A DNA stretch of 64,000 nt, taken from positions 106,446 through 170,445 of the forward strand of contig NZ_BMRA01000013.1 of the NCBI RefSeq assembly GCF_014648395.1, given 5' to 3'. The stretch is from Micromonospora fulviviridis. Lineage in GTDB: Bacteria; Actinomycetota; Actinomycetes; Mycobacteriales; Micromonosporaceae. This document shows positions 1-8,228 of the stretch, in pieces. Position 1 is the first letter of the stretch. Each line of letters starts with the position of its first letter. The notes below the pieces were generated by a model. The model ran no database searches, was not told the DNA's origin, and saw only the letters and a program-made list of their open reading frames with translations. The translations under genes and the position numbers were made by a program.

Positions 1-12
1 TGATCCGCTGCT

Positions 13-42
13 CCGCCGCCGCCGGTCCCCCGGCGGCGGCGG
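13..42. terminator. Hairpin terminator of the gene left of the window
   Basis: Two perfect 13-base arms (13-25 and 30-42) enclose a 4-base loop, with no T-run. The TGA at bases 1-3 may be the stop codon of a gene lying to the left, so the hairpin probably ends that transcript just before the LacI gene. Confidence 0.5.
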
Positions 43-65
43 GCGCGGCTCGGAGCGGGGAACCA

Positions 66-1136
66 ATGACGAAGATTGACGATGTCGCCCGGCTGGCCGG
101 GGTCTCCACGGCCACCGTCTCCCGGGCGCTGCGCGGCCTGCCGACGGTCTCGGCCGCGACGCGGCGCCGGGTGCTCGCCGCCGCCGAGCAGCTCCAGTAC
201 GCGGTCTCGCCGAGCGCCTCCCGGCTGGCCGGCGGGAAGACCGGCACGGTGGCCGTGGTGGTACCCCGGATCACCCGCTGGTTCTTCGGCACCGTGGTCG
301 AGGCGGTCGAGGACTACCTCCACCAGAACGGCTACGACCTGCTGCTCTACAACCTCGGCGGGCGGGAGCAGATCCGGCAGCGGGTGCTGCGCCCGGCCAG
401 CCTGCACAAGCGGGTCGACGCGATCATCCTGGTCGCCACCCCGCTGCGCCCGTCCGACCTGACCGCGCTGACCAAGCTGGCCCTGCCCGGCGTGACCATC
501 AGCTCCGGCAGCGGGGTGCCCGGCTGGCCCTGCGTCCGGATCGACGACGTGGCCGCGGCGCGGACCGCCACCCGGCACCTGCTCGACCTCGGCCACACCC
601 GGATCGCGCACATCTCCGGCGACCCGGACGACGAGCTGGCCTTCACCACCCATCTCGACCGCCGGCGCGGCTACCAGGAGGCGCTGCGCGCGGCCGGGCT
701 CCGGCCCGACCCGAGCCTGGACGTCGAGTCGCAGTTCACCGTCGACGGCGGCACCCGGGCCACCGCCGAGCTGCTGGCCCGGGGCGAACCGCCGACCGCG
801 ATCTTCGCCGCCTGCGACGAGATGGCCATGGGCGCCATGACCGCCCTGCGCGACGCGGGGCTGCGGGTGCCGCAGGACGTCAGCGTGATCGGCGTCGACG
901 ACCACGACCTGGCCGGGGTGCTCGGCCTGAGCACCATCGCCCAACCGGCCGCGGAGCAGGGTCTGCTGGCCGCCCGGATGCTGCTCGACCCGCTGGGCGG
1001 GCGCGCCGTCGAGCCGTACGCCGGGCTGGTGCCGGCGCAGCGCGGCCCGGAAACCGACCCGCGGTCACCGTCCTCCGTGATCCTGCCCACTCGCCTGGTG
1101 GTGCGCGAATCGACCGCGCCGCCCCGGGCAAACTGA
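66..1136 (+). CDS. LacI-family transcriptional regulator
   Basis: 356 residues, the normal length for LacI/GalR repressors. The N-terminal helix-turn-helix is plain (IDDVARLAGVSTATVSRAL, about residues 4-22) with the usual hinge helix to about residue 60. A periplasmic-binding-protein-like sugar sensor follows, including the late motif FAACDEMAMGAM and the dimer-side VIGVDDHDLA. It starts at ATG 66, seven bases after AGCGGGGA. The next gene, an alpha-glucosidase, begins 35 bases downstream on the same strand, so the two are likely one operon and the regulator probably responds to an alpha-glucoside such as maltose, trehalose or isomaltose. The ligand is an inference; the family assignment is secure. 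Its own operator must lie mostly outside the window. Confidence 0.93.
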   Translation: MTKIDDVARLAGVSTATVSRALRGLPTVSAATRRRVLAAAEQLQYAVSPSASRLAGGKTGTVAVVVPRITRWFFGTVVEAVEDYLHQNGYDLLLYNLGGREQIRQRVLRPASLHKRVDAIILVATPLRPSDLTALTKLALPGVTISSGSGVPGWPCVRIDDVAAARTATRHLLDLGHTRIAHISGDPDDELAFTTHLDRRRGYQEALRAAGLRPDPSLDVESQFTVDGGTRATAELLARGEPPTAIFAACDEMAMGAMTALRDAGLRVPQDVSVIGVDDHDLAGVLGLSTIAQPAAEQGLLAARMLLDPLGGRAVEPYAGLVPAQRGPETDPRSPSSVILPTRLVVRESTAPPRAN

Positions 1137-1171
1137 AGAATTCGTCCCGTACGCACGACAGGGAGAAAGCG

Positions 1172-2815
1172 CTGAACACCGACGCGACGCAGGAGACCCC
1201 GGCCACCGGCTGGTGGACCGAGGCCGTCATCTACCAGATCTACCCGCGCTCGTTCGCCGACGCGAACGGCGACGGCATCGGCGACCTCCCCGGCATCACG
1301 GCCCGCCTCGACCACCTCAGCGAGCTGGGGGTCGACGCGATCTGGCTGTCGCCGTTCTACCCGTCCCCCCAGGCCGACGCCGGCTACGACGTGGCCGACT
1401 ACCGGGACGTCGACCCGCTCTTCGGCACCCTCGGCGACGCCGACAAGATGATCGCCGAGGCGAAGGCGCGCGGCCTGCGGGTGATCGTCGACCTGGTGCC
1501 CAACCACACCTCGTCGGAGCACCGCTGGTTCCGGGCCGCGGTCGCGGCCGCGCCGGGCAGCCCGGAGCGGCAGCGGTACATCTTCCGCGACGGCAAGGGC
1601 CCGCAGGGCGCCGAGCCGCCGAACGACTGGACGAGCGTCTTCGGCGGGCCGGCCTGGACCCGGCTGCCGGACGGCCAGTGGTACCTGCACCTCTTCGACA
1701 CCGGCCAGCCCGACCTCAACTGGGGCAACCCGGAGGTGCGCGCCGAGTTCCTGGACATCCTCCGGTTCTGGCTGGACCGGGGCGTCGACGGGTTCCGGGT
1801 GGACGTGGCGCACGGCCTCATCAAGCAGGCCGACCTGGCCGACTGGCAGGAGCCGCAGGAGATCCTCTCCGGTCAGGACGTGGACAAGCCGCGCCCGCCC
1901 ATGTGGGACCAGGACGGCGTGCACGACATCTACCGGGAGTGGCGGCGGCTGCTCGACTCCTATGACGGGGAGCGGATCCTGGTCGCCGAGGCGTGGGTGG
2001 AGCCGGCCGAGCGGCTGGCCCGCTACGTGCGGCCGGACGAGATGCACCAGGCGTTCAACTTCGAGTACCTGCTCGCCGCCTGGACCGCCCCGGCCCAGTA
2101 CGCGGTGATCACCCGCTCGCTGGAGGCCACCGACAGCGTCGGCGCACCGACCACCTGGGTGCTGTCGAACCACGACGTGGTCCGGCACGCCTCCCGGCTC
2201 GGGCTGGCCGTCGGCGGCGGCCGCCCGAACGGGATCGGTATCGGCGACCCGCAGCCCGACGCCGCGCTCGGCCTGCGCCGGGCCCGGGCGGCCAGCCTGC
2301 TGATGCTCGCCCTGCCCGGCTCCGCCTACCTCTACCAGGGCGAGGAGCTGGGGCTGCCGGAGCACACCACGCTGCCCGACGAGGCCCGGCAGGACCCGAC
2401 CTGGGAGCGCAGCCTGCACACCCAGCGCGGCCGGGACGGCTGCCGGGTGCCGATCCCGTGGGAGGCCGACGCCCCGTCGTACGGCTTCGGGCCGACCGAC
2501 GCGAGCTGGCTCCCGCAGCCGCCGGTCTGGGCCGAGTACGCGCTCGACCGGCAGCGCGGGGTCGACGGCTCGACCTACGAGCTGTACCGGACCGCGCTGC
2601 GGCTGCGCCGCGAGCACGGCCTGGCCCGGGGGCCGATGAGCTGGCTCACCTCGGGCGACGAGGTGCTCGCCCTCACCAACGGCGGGCTCACCGTACTCAC
2701 CAACTTCGGCGCGGTACCGGTGCCGCTGCCGGCCGGCGCCGAGGTGCTGGCGTCGAGCGCCCCGCTGGAGGCCGACGCCGTCCCCACCGACGTGACTGTC
2801 TGGTACCGCGCCTGA
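1172..2815 (+). CDS. GH13 alpha-glucosidase (oligo-1,6-glucosidase type)
   Basis: Hydrolyses terminal alpha-glucosidic bonds of short oligosaccharides in the cytoplasm. All four GH13 regions are visible: DLVPNHT (region I), GFRVDVAH with the nucleophile Asp at residue 211, VAEAWVEP with the acid/base Glu at 273, and LSNHDVVRH with the transition-state Asp at 335. The first ATG in frame (1391) would cut off the opening of the barrel (EAVIYQIYPRSF), so translation must begin earlier. The best candidate is a CTG at 1172 preceded by AGGGAGA at ideal spacing, giving 547 residues, the usual family length. No ATG or GTG fits that position. It is cotranscribed with the LacI gene. Whether it prefers maltose, isomaltose or sucrose cannot be read from the sequence. 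Confidence 0.93.
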   Translation: MNTDATQETPATGWWTEAVIYQIYPRSFADANGDGIGDLPGITARLDHLSELGVDAIWLSPFYPSPQADAGYDVADYRDVDPLFGTLGDADKMIAEAKARGLRVIVDLVPNHTSSEHRWFRAAVAAAPGSPERQRYIFRDGKGPQGAEPPNDWTSVFGGPAWTRLPDGQWYLHLFDTGQPDLNWGNPEVRAEFLDILRFWLDRGVDGFRVDVAHGLIKQADLADWQEPQEILSGQDVDKPRPPMWDQDGVHDIYREWRRLLDSYDGERILVAEAWVEPAERLARYVRPDEMHQAFNFEYLLAAWTAPAQYAVITRSLEATDSVGAPTTWVLSNHDVVRHASRLGLAVGGGRPNGIGIGDPQPDAALGLRRARAASLLMLALPGSAYLYQGEELGLPEHTTLPDEARQDPTWERSLHTQRGRDGCRVPIPWEADAPSYGFGPTDASWLPQPPVWAEYALDRQRGVDGSTYELYRTALRLRREHGLARGPMSWLTSGDEVLALTNGGLTVLTNFGAVPVPLPAGAEVLASSAPLEADAVPTDVTVWYRA

Positions 2816-2826
2816 CAGCTGCAAGG

Positions 2827-2866
2827 AGGGGCCCCTTCCCACGCCTCGTGCGCGGAAGGGGCCCCT
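2827..2866. terminator. Bidirectional terminator with GGGGCCCC core
   Basis: Perfect 13-base arms (2827-2839 and 2854-2866) around a 14-base loop, ending in TTTCT, lie between the convergent glucosidase and MFS genes. Each arm is itself built around GGGGCCCC. I recall similar AAGGGGCCCCTT repeats in intergenic DNA of Micromonosporaceae, so it may be a copy of a dispersed palindrome. Confidence 0.75.
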
Positions 2867-2869
2867 TTC

Positions 2870-4285
2870 TCACAGGCGGTCGGCGCGGGCGTGCAGCAGG
2901 TCGTGGACCTGGGCGATGTCCCGGGGCGAGGTGCGGGCGGCGAGCCAGTACATGAGGCCGGTCGGGATGAAGAAGAGCTGGAAGGCGGCCAGCCCGACGG
3001 CGTAGTTCAGCGGCGGCGGGAAGGCCGCCCGCAGCGCCTGGAAGGCCACCCCGACCAACCCGTTGCCGGCCGCCCGGCCGACCCCGTTGACCAGGTTGCC
3101 GAGGCTGTAGACGGTGCCCCGGTGCTCGGGCGGGTTGACGTCGGCGATCAGCGCGAACCAGTTGGGCGAGTTGGCCGAGGTGAGCGCGAGGGCGAGCACG
3201 GCGGTGAGCAGGCTCAGCCCGACCGTGGGCTCGGTGAACACGCTGGCCAGCACCGCCGCGATCACCGCGCCGGAGCTGCCGCCGTCCGGCACGTCGATCC
3301 GGATCGGCACGAGGAACAGGACCAGGTAGAACGGCACGGCCGCGAGGATGCCCACCGCCGCGACCAGGGCCCGGCCGCTCGGCGTACGCCGTTGCAGCGC
3401 GTCGCCGGCCAGGCCGCCCACGATCGAGAGCACCCCGCCGAGCTGGAACAGGGTGGCGAAGACGCTGCCCACCACCACGGCGGTGGCCGCCGAGTAGCCC
3501 TGCGCCTCGGCCCGCTGGCTGAACAGCACCGGCAACCAGACCAGCGAGCCGAACGCCGCCTGCGCGGTCAGCCCCTGGAGGACCAGCCAGCGGTTGGTCC
3601 GCCGGGCCAGGATCCGGGGCAGGTCGGCGCGGCTGATCCGGTAGTCGTACTCGGCGCCGGCGTCGAGCGCCGCGGCCAGCTCCGGCTCGCTCTGCCCGCG
3701 CCGGATGTCGTACGTGAACAGGTACGCCACGGTGGCGGCCAGGCCGACCACGGTGAGCACGAGGAACGGCCGCCGCCAGTCGGTGGCGCCGAGCAGCCCC
3801 CCGGTCAGCGTGCCGGCGAGCGTGCCGACGCCCTGGGACAGGCCCCAGAAGCTCATCACGAGGCCACGGCGGCGCGGCGAGATCAGGTCGGTGACCACGG
3901 AGAAGCCGACCGAGCCCACCGCGCCCAGCCCGACCGCGGCGACCAGTTGGGCGACCAGGAACGTCGAGTAGTGCTCGGCGAGGGCACTGCCCCCGGTGCC
4001 GGCCGCCCAGATCAGCGTGCCGACCATGAGCAGCGGCTTGCGGTTCGTCCGGTCGCCGACGTACGCCCAGGCCACCGCCGCGACCGCGCTGACCAGGAAG
4101 CTGACCGCGGTGACCAGGCCGAGCAGCCGCGACGACACGCCCAGCGCGCCGGAGATCGACCCGTAGAGCGGCGGGACCAGGCCGATGGCCACGTTGTCCA
4201 GCGAGGCGAGGACCACGAACACCACCACGCTGTAGAACCGGTGCGCCGCGTTCCCTTGCCGGGAGACCCTCGTGCCGCTGCTCAT
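2870..4285 (-). CDS. MFS transporter
   Basis: 471 residues with about twelve hydrophobic segments. A clear family signature (YVGDRTNRKPLL, the loop 2-3 motif A) lies after the second helix, and a second version (GDALQRRTPSGRAL) sits at the same place in the second half, as expected of a 6+6 major facilitator. A cytoplasmic loop with acidic character (about residues 205-235) separates the halves. It converges on the alpha-glucosidase gene, so it is not part of that operon, and the substrate cannot be deduced. It has some resemblance to spinster-like carriers and drug/sugar exporters. The start at ATG 4285 has no strong ribosome-binding site. Confidence 0.85.
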   Translation of the reverse strand: MSSGTRVSRQGNAAHRFYSVVVFVVLASLDNVAIGLVPPLYGSISGALGVSSRLLGLVTAVSFLVSAVAAVAWAYVGDRTNRKPLLMVGTLIWAAGTGGSALAEHYSTFLVAQLVAAVGLGAVGSVGFSVVTDLISPRRRGLVMSFWGLSQGVGTLAGTLTGGLLGATDWRRPFLVLTVVGLAATVAYLFTYDIRRGQSEPELAAALDAGAEYDYRISRADLPRILARRTNRWLVLQGLTAQAAFGSLVWLPVLFSQRAEAQGYSAATAVVVGSVFATLFQLGGVLSIVGGLAGDALQRRTPSGRALVAAVGILAAVPFYLVLFLVPIRIDVPDGGSSGAVIAAVLASVFTEPTVGLSLLTAVLALALTSANSPNWFALIADVNPPEHRGTVYSLGNLVNGVGRAAGNGLVGVAFQALRAAFPPPLNYAVGLAAFQLFFIPTGLMYWLAARTSPRDIAQVHDLLHARADRL

Positions 4286-4338
4286 GCCGGGCAGCCAATC
4301 AGGTGCCGGTCACGGCCGGAACACGGGCCCCCACCCGG

Positions 4339-5448
4339 TCAGAGGTAGCCGCCGATCTCGACCGGCACCGCGCCGGCCGGCGACGTCCCGGCACGCAGCC
4401 CGTACAGCTCGGCGAGGGTGGCGCCCTGCGGCGGGACGCCGGCGGAGGTGCCGAGCCAGCCGGCCGCCTCGGCGTGCGACAGCGGGCCGACCTCGATCCG
4501 GGCCAGGCAGCGCCCGGGCCGGGTCACCGCCGGGTGCAGCCGGGAGAGGTCCTCGTTGGTGGTGATCGCCACCAGCACGTTGCGTCCCTGGCCGAGCAGC
4601 CCGTCGGTCAGGTTCAGCAGTCGGGACAGGGCCTGCCCGGTCGCCTGCCGGGCCTCCCCCCGGATCAGCTCGTCGCAGTCCTCGAGGATCAGCAGCCGCC
4701 AGCGGCGGCGCTCCTCGCCGTCGTCGCCCTCCTCGTGCTCCCCCACCGCCACCTCGGCGAGATAGGCGGGATCGCCGAAGAGCACCTCGGGGTCGAGGAC
4801 GCAGTCCACCTGGCACCACTCGCGCCACTCGCGGGCGAGCGCGCGCAGCGCCGTGGTCTTCCCGGTGCCCGGCGGCCCGTGCATGAGCAGCAGCCGACCG
4901 GCGACCGTCTCGGGCGTCGCCACCATGAGGGCGTCCAGCCGGGTCGCCGCCGCGGCCGGATAGTTGGCCCGGATGTCGGACCAGGTCGGCGTGGTGATGC
5001 GCCGGGTGTCCCGCTGGGCGCCCCGGCGGGCGTTCTGGTGCCAGAAGCCGATCGGGCCGGTGTCCCGTTGCACCGGCTCGGCCCCGCCCGTGACGATCTC
5101 GTCCAGGACGGCCGCGCCGGTCGCCTCGTCGACGGCGGTGACCGTCACCTCCGCGCCCCGGCCACGCCAGCTCACCACCCGCACCGTCCAGCCGTCGCCG
5201 CCGGCGAGCCGGGCCACCCGGTTGCGCTCGATGGCCGTCCGGGTCAGCGTCGCGCGCTCGGGCACCAGCTCGGCCCCGGCCCGGACCTTGGCCAGGCGGA
5301 CCGTCCGCGCCCAGGGGTGACGGCCGGTGACGAAGTCGGTCAGCAGCAGCGTGTCGATGACGTCGCCGGGGCTGTCGACGTCGTCGTACTGGAAGACGGG
5401 CAGCGGGTTGGGCCGGGCGGCGGCTCCGGTCGGGGAGGTCGGTGGCAC
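4339..5448 (-). CDS. AAA-type ATPase (DUF5925-like N-terminus)
   Basis: 369 residues from a GTG start. The second half is an AAA ATPase: Walker A GPPGTGKT (about residues 196-203), Walker B LLILEDCDEL, a sensor-1 region ending ITTNED and an arginine-finger-like TRPGRC. The first 150 residues are a separate domain that I match only tentatively to DUF5925, found in front of this ATPase in actinobacteria. The real role is unknown; the ATPase is of the type that remodels proteins (BCS1/VPS4-like core). It lies downstream of xylAB on the same strand, 40 bases after the xylB stop, so it could be cotranscribed with the xylose genes, though a shared function is not evident. Confidence 0.82.
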   Translation of the reverse strand: MPPTSPTGAAARPNPLPVFQYDDVDSPGDVIDTLLLTDFVTGRHPWARTVRLAKVRAGAELVPERATLTRTAIERNRVARLAGGDGWTVRVVSWRGRGAEVTVTAVDEATGAAVLDEIVTGGAEPVQRDTGPIGFWHQNARRGAQRDTRRITTPTWSDIRANYPAAAATRLDALMVATPETVAGRLLLMHGPPGTGKTTALRALAREWREWCQVDCVLDPEVLFGDPAYLAEVAVGEHEEGDDGEERRRWRLLILEDCDELIRGEARQATGQALSRLLNLTDGLLGQGRNVLVAITTNEDLSRLHPAVTRPGRCLARIEVGPLSHAEAAGWLGTSAGVPPQGATLAELYGLRAGTSPAGAVPVEIGGYL

Positions 5449-5488
5449 GCCACGATGATCCCCGCCGGTCGACCGCCCGGCATCCCGT

Positions 5489-6949
5489 TTATCCCCGCAC
5501 CGGGTCTTGTCCCCGCACCCGGTCGACGACGCGGTCCCGGGCGAGGGCGTAGCGCTCGCGGATGGCGGGGACGCCCGGCGACGCGTACTCCTCGGTGTCG
5601 CCGACCGACCAGGCGGGCGGCGCCGCCCCGCCCAGGGCGACCCAGGCGGCCTGCCGGGCGGCCCCGTCGGCGACGTACTCCCCGGGCGGGGGCACGACCA
5701 CGGGCCGGCCGAAGACCTGCGGGGCGATCCGCCGGACGGCGGCGGAGCGGGCCCCGCCGCCGACCAGGATGATCCGGTCGGCGCGGGCGCCCTGCGCGGT
5801 CAGCGCGTCGAGGCCGTCGGCGAGCGCGCAGAGCATGCCCTCGACGGCGGCCCGGGCCAGGTGGGCCGGGGACGAGGTGCCCAGGGTCAGGCCGTGCAGC
5901 GCGCCGGTGGCGGTGGGCCGGTCCGGGGTCCGCTCGCCCTCCAGGTACGGCACCATGACCAGCCCGTCGGCGCCGGGCGGGGCGGCCAGGGCCAGCTCGC
6001 TCAGCGTGGCCAGGTCGACGCCGAGCAGCGTCGCGGCGGCGTCGAGCACGCGGGCCGCGTTGAGCGTGCACACCAGCGGGAGGAACCGGCCGGTGGCGTC
6101 GGCGAAGCCGGCCACCGCCCCGGTCGGGTCGGCGGCGGGCGTGTCGGCGACCGCGAAGACGGTGCCCGAGGTGCCGATCGAGACGACCACGTCGCCCGGA
6201 CCGGCCCCGGCGCCCAGCGCGGCGGCGGCGTTGTCCCCGGTGCCCGGCCCGAGGAGGACCGGGCCGGCGGCGCTCGCGCCGAGCGCCGCCGGGTCGAGGT
6301 GCCCGGCGACCTCGGCCGGCCCGAGCAGCACCGGCACCCCGATCCGCCGTCCGAAGGCGCGTTCCAGCAGGTCGAGGCGGTATTCGCCGGTGCGCGGCGA
6401 CCAGTAGCCGGTGCCGCTGGCGTCGCCCCGGTCGGTGCGCAGCGCGGCCAGGCCGGGGGCGCCGGCAAGCCGCCAGGTGAGCCAGTCGTGCGGCAGGCAG
6501 ACGGCGGCCACCCGCTCGGCGTTGGCCGGCTCGTGCCGGGCCAGCCAGCGCAGCTTCGTGGCGGTGAAGCTGGCCACCGGCACGGCGCCCGTCGCGTCGG
6601 CCCAGAACCGGCGGCCGGCCTCCCCGCCGCCGGCCTCCTCGACCAGCTCCCGCGCGGCGTCGGCGGAGCGGGTGTCGTTCCAGAGCAGCGCCGGGCGGAC
6701 CACCTGCCCCGCCTCGTCCAGGCAGACCATGCCGTGCTGCTGGCCGGCGACCGCGACGGCGGCCACGTCGGCCAGCCCGCCGGCCTCGGCGACGGCCGCC
6801 CGCAGGGCGTCCCACCAGGCGTGCGGGTCGACCTCGGTGCCCTCGGGGTGCGGCGCGCGGCCCTGCCGGACCAGCGCGCCGGTCTCCGCGTCCCGGACCA
6901 CCACCTTGCAGGACTGGGTCGACGAGTCGACCCCGGCGACGAGCGGCAT
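5489..6949 (-). CDS. xylB: Xylulokinase
   Basis: Phosphorylates D-xylulose to xylulose 5-phosphate, feeding the pentose phosphate pathway. 486 residues, normal for the FGGY kinase family. The N-terminal phosphate-binding strand GVDSSTQSCKVVV, the substrate region VAGQQHGMV, the conserved PYLEGERTPDRP and the C-terminal adenine-binding GGGARS are all present. The frame stays open upstream through xylA, but the family begins at MPLVAGVDSS, so ATG 6949 is the start, 11 bases after the xylA stop, indicating one transcript and probably coupled translation. Regulation is expected through the ROK repressor diverging from xylA. Confidence 0.95.
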   Translation of the reverse strand: MPLVAGVDSSTQSCKVVVRDAETGALVRQGRAPHPEGTEVDPHAWWDALRAAVAEAGGLADVAAVAVAGQQHGMVCLDEAGQVVRPALLWNDTRSADAARELVEEAGGGEAGRRFWADATGAVPVASFTATKLRWLARHEPANAERVAAVCLPHDWLTWRLAGAPGLAALRTDRGDASGTGYWSPRTGEYRLDLLERAFGRRIGVPVLLGPAEVAGHLDPAALGASAAGPVLLGPGTGDNAAAALGAGAGPGDVVVSIGTSGTVFAVADTPAADPTGAVAGFADATGRFLPLVCTLNAARVLDAAATLLGVDLATLSELALAAPPGADGLVMVPYLEGERTPDRPTATGALHGLTLGTSSPAHLARAAVEGMLCALADGLDALTAQGARADRIILVGGGARSAAVRRIAPQVFGRPVVVPPPGEYVADGAARQAAWVALGGAAPPAWSVGDTEEYASPGVPAIRERYALARDRVVDRVRGQDPVRG

Positions 6950-6960
6950 GGCGGCCCGCC

Positions 6961-8148
6961 TCAGCGCGCGCCGAGCAGGTGCTCGACGGCGAGCTGGTTG
7001 AGCCGGACGAAGCCGAAGCCCTTCGCACCGGCCGCGTCCGGGTCGAACTCCTCGAACGCCGAGCGGTCGGCGAGCAGGTCGGCGTAGCCCTCGCCCGGGC
7101 TCAGGGTCGGGGTGGCCAGCTCGGCCACCTTGCTGGCGGCCAGGGCCTCGGCCACCTCCGGGTCGGCCCGGAACGCCGCGGCCCGCTCCTTGAGCAGCAG
7201 GTAGGTGCGCATGTTCGCCGCCGCCGAGGCCCACACGCCGGTCATGTCCTCGGTCCGGGAGGGCTTGTAGTCGAAGTGCCGCGGCCCGTCGTACGCGGGG
7301 CCGCCGTTCGGCCCGCCGTTCTCCAGCAGGTCCACCAGGGCGAACGCGTTGAGCAGGTCGCCGTGGCCGAAGACGAGGTCCTGGTCGTACTTGATGCCGC
7401 GCTGGCCGTTGAGGTCGATGTGGAACAGCTTGCCCTGCCAGAGCGCCTGGGCGATGCCGTGGGCGAAGTTCAGTCCGGCCATCTGCTCGTGGCCGACCTC
7501 CGGGTTCAGGCCGACCAGCTCCGGGCGGGCCAGGGTGGAGATGAACGCCAGCGCGTGCCCGACGGTCGGCAGCAGGATGTCGCCGCGCGGCTCGTTCGGC
7601 TTCGGCTCCAGGGCGAAGCGCAGGTCGTAGCCGCGGTCGACGACGTACTGGCAGAGCAGGTCGACCGCCTCGCGGTAGCGGTCCAGCGCGGCGCGGACGT
7701 CCTTGGCCACGTCGTACTCGGCGCCCTCCCGGCCGCCCCACATGACGAAGGTGCGGGCGCCCAGTTCGGCGGCGAGGTCGACGTTGCGCAGCACCTTGCG
7801 CAACGCGTACCGGCGGATGTCCCGGTCGTTGCTCGTGAAGCCGCCGTCCTTGAACACCGGGTGGTTGAAGAGATTGGTCGTGACCATCGGCACGACCAGG
7901 CCGGTCTCGTCGAGGGCCTTGCGGAACCGGGCGATGTGCTGGTCGCGGGTGGCGGCGTCCGCGCCGAAGGGGACCAGGTCGTCGTCGTGGAAGGTGATCC
8001 CGTACGCCCCGAGCTCGGCGAGCCGGTGCACGGCCTCCACGGCGTCCAGCTCGGGCCGGGTGGCGTCCCCGAACGGGTCGCGGGCCGGCCAGCCCACGGT
8101 CCAGAGACCGAAGGAGAACTTGTCGGCGGGGGTGGGACTGGGTGCCAT
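6961..8148 (-). CDS. xylA: Xylose isomerase
   Basis: Converts D-xylose to D-xylulose in the cytoplasm using two divalent metals. 395 residues, the length of the Streptomyces/Actinoplanes type. Visible active-site segments include the catalytic-histidine loop (GITFHDDDLVPFG), the metal-site glutamate segment ALEPKPNEPRGD, NPEVGHEQMAGLNF with the second metal ligands, and FHIDLNGQ. The start ATG 8148 is preceded by GGAGGTC at good spacing. It is the first gene of the xylAB operon and diverges from a ROK-family regulator across an 80-base gap that holds an operator-like palindrome. Confidence 0.97.
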   Translation of the reverse strand: MAPSPTPADKFSFGLWTVGWPARDPFGDATRPELDAVEAVHRLAELGAYGITFHDDDLVPFGADAATRDQHIARFRKALDETGLVVPMVTTNLFNHPVFKDGGFTSNDRDIRRYALRKVLRNVDLAAELGARTFVMWGGREGAEYDVAKDVRAALDRYREAVDLLCQYVVDRGYDLRFALEPKPNEPRGDILLPTVGHALAFISTLARPELVGLNPEVGHEQMAGLNFAHGIAQALWQGKLFHIDLNGQRGIKYDQDLVFGHGDLLNAFALVDLLENGGPNGGPAYDGPRHFDYKPSRTEDMTGVWASAAANMRTYLLLKERAAAFRADPEVAEALAASKVAELATPTLSPGEGYADLLADRSAFEEFDPDAAGAKGFGFVRLNQLAVEHLLGAR

Positions 8149-8178
8149 GGGGGACCTCCGGGTGGTGGCGTCGTCCGC

Positions 8179-8203
8179 AATTTGTTCAGTGGTTGAATTA
8201 AAT
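8179..8203. promoter_or_regulatory. Probable xyl operator
   Basis: The sequence TTTGTTCAGTGGTTGAATTAA (8181-8201) is an interrupted palindrome (TTCA at 8185-8188, TGAA at 8194-8197, with matching TT/AA outside). It lies in the divergent gap between xylA and the ROK regulator. AT-rich TTG-TTCA palindromes are known operators of ROK-family XylR proteins. It overlaps the ATG at 8202, which argues that translation of the regulator starts later. Confidence 0.6.
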
Positions 8204-8228
8204 GGCGGTCGTGTGGCAGTGTCAAGCG

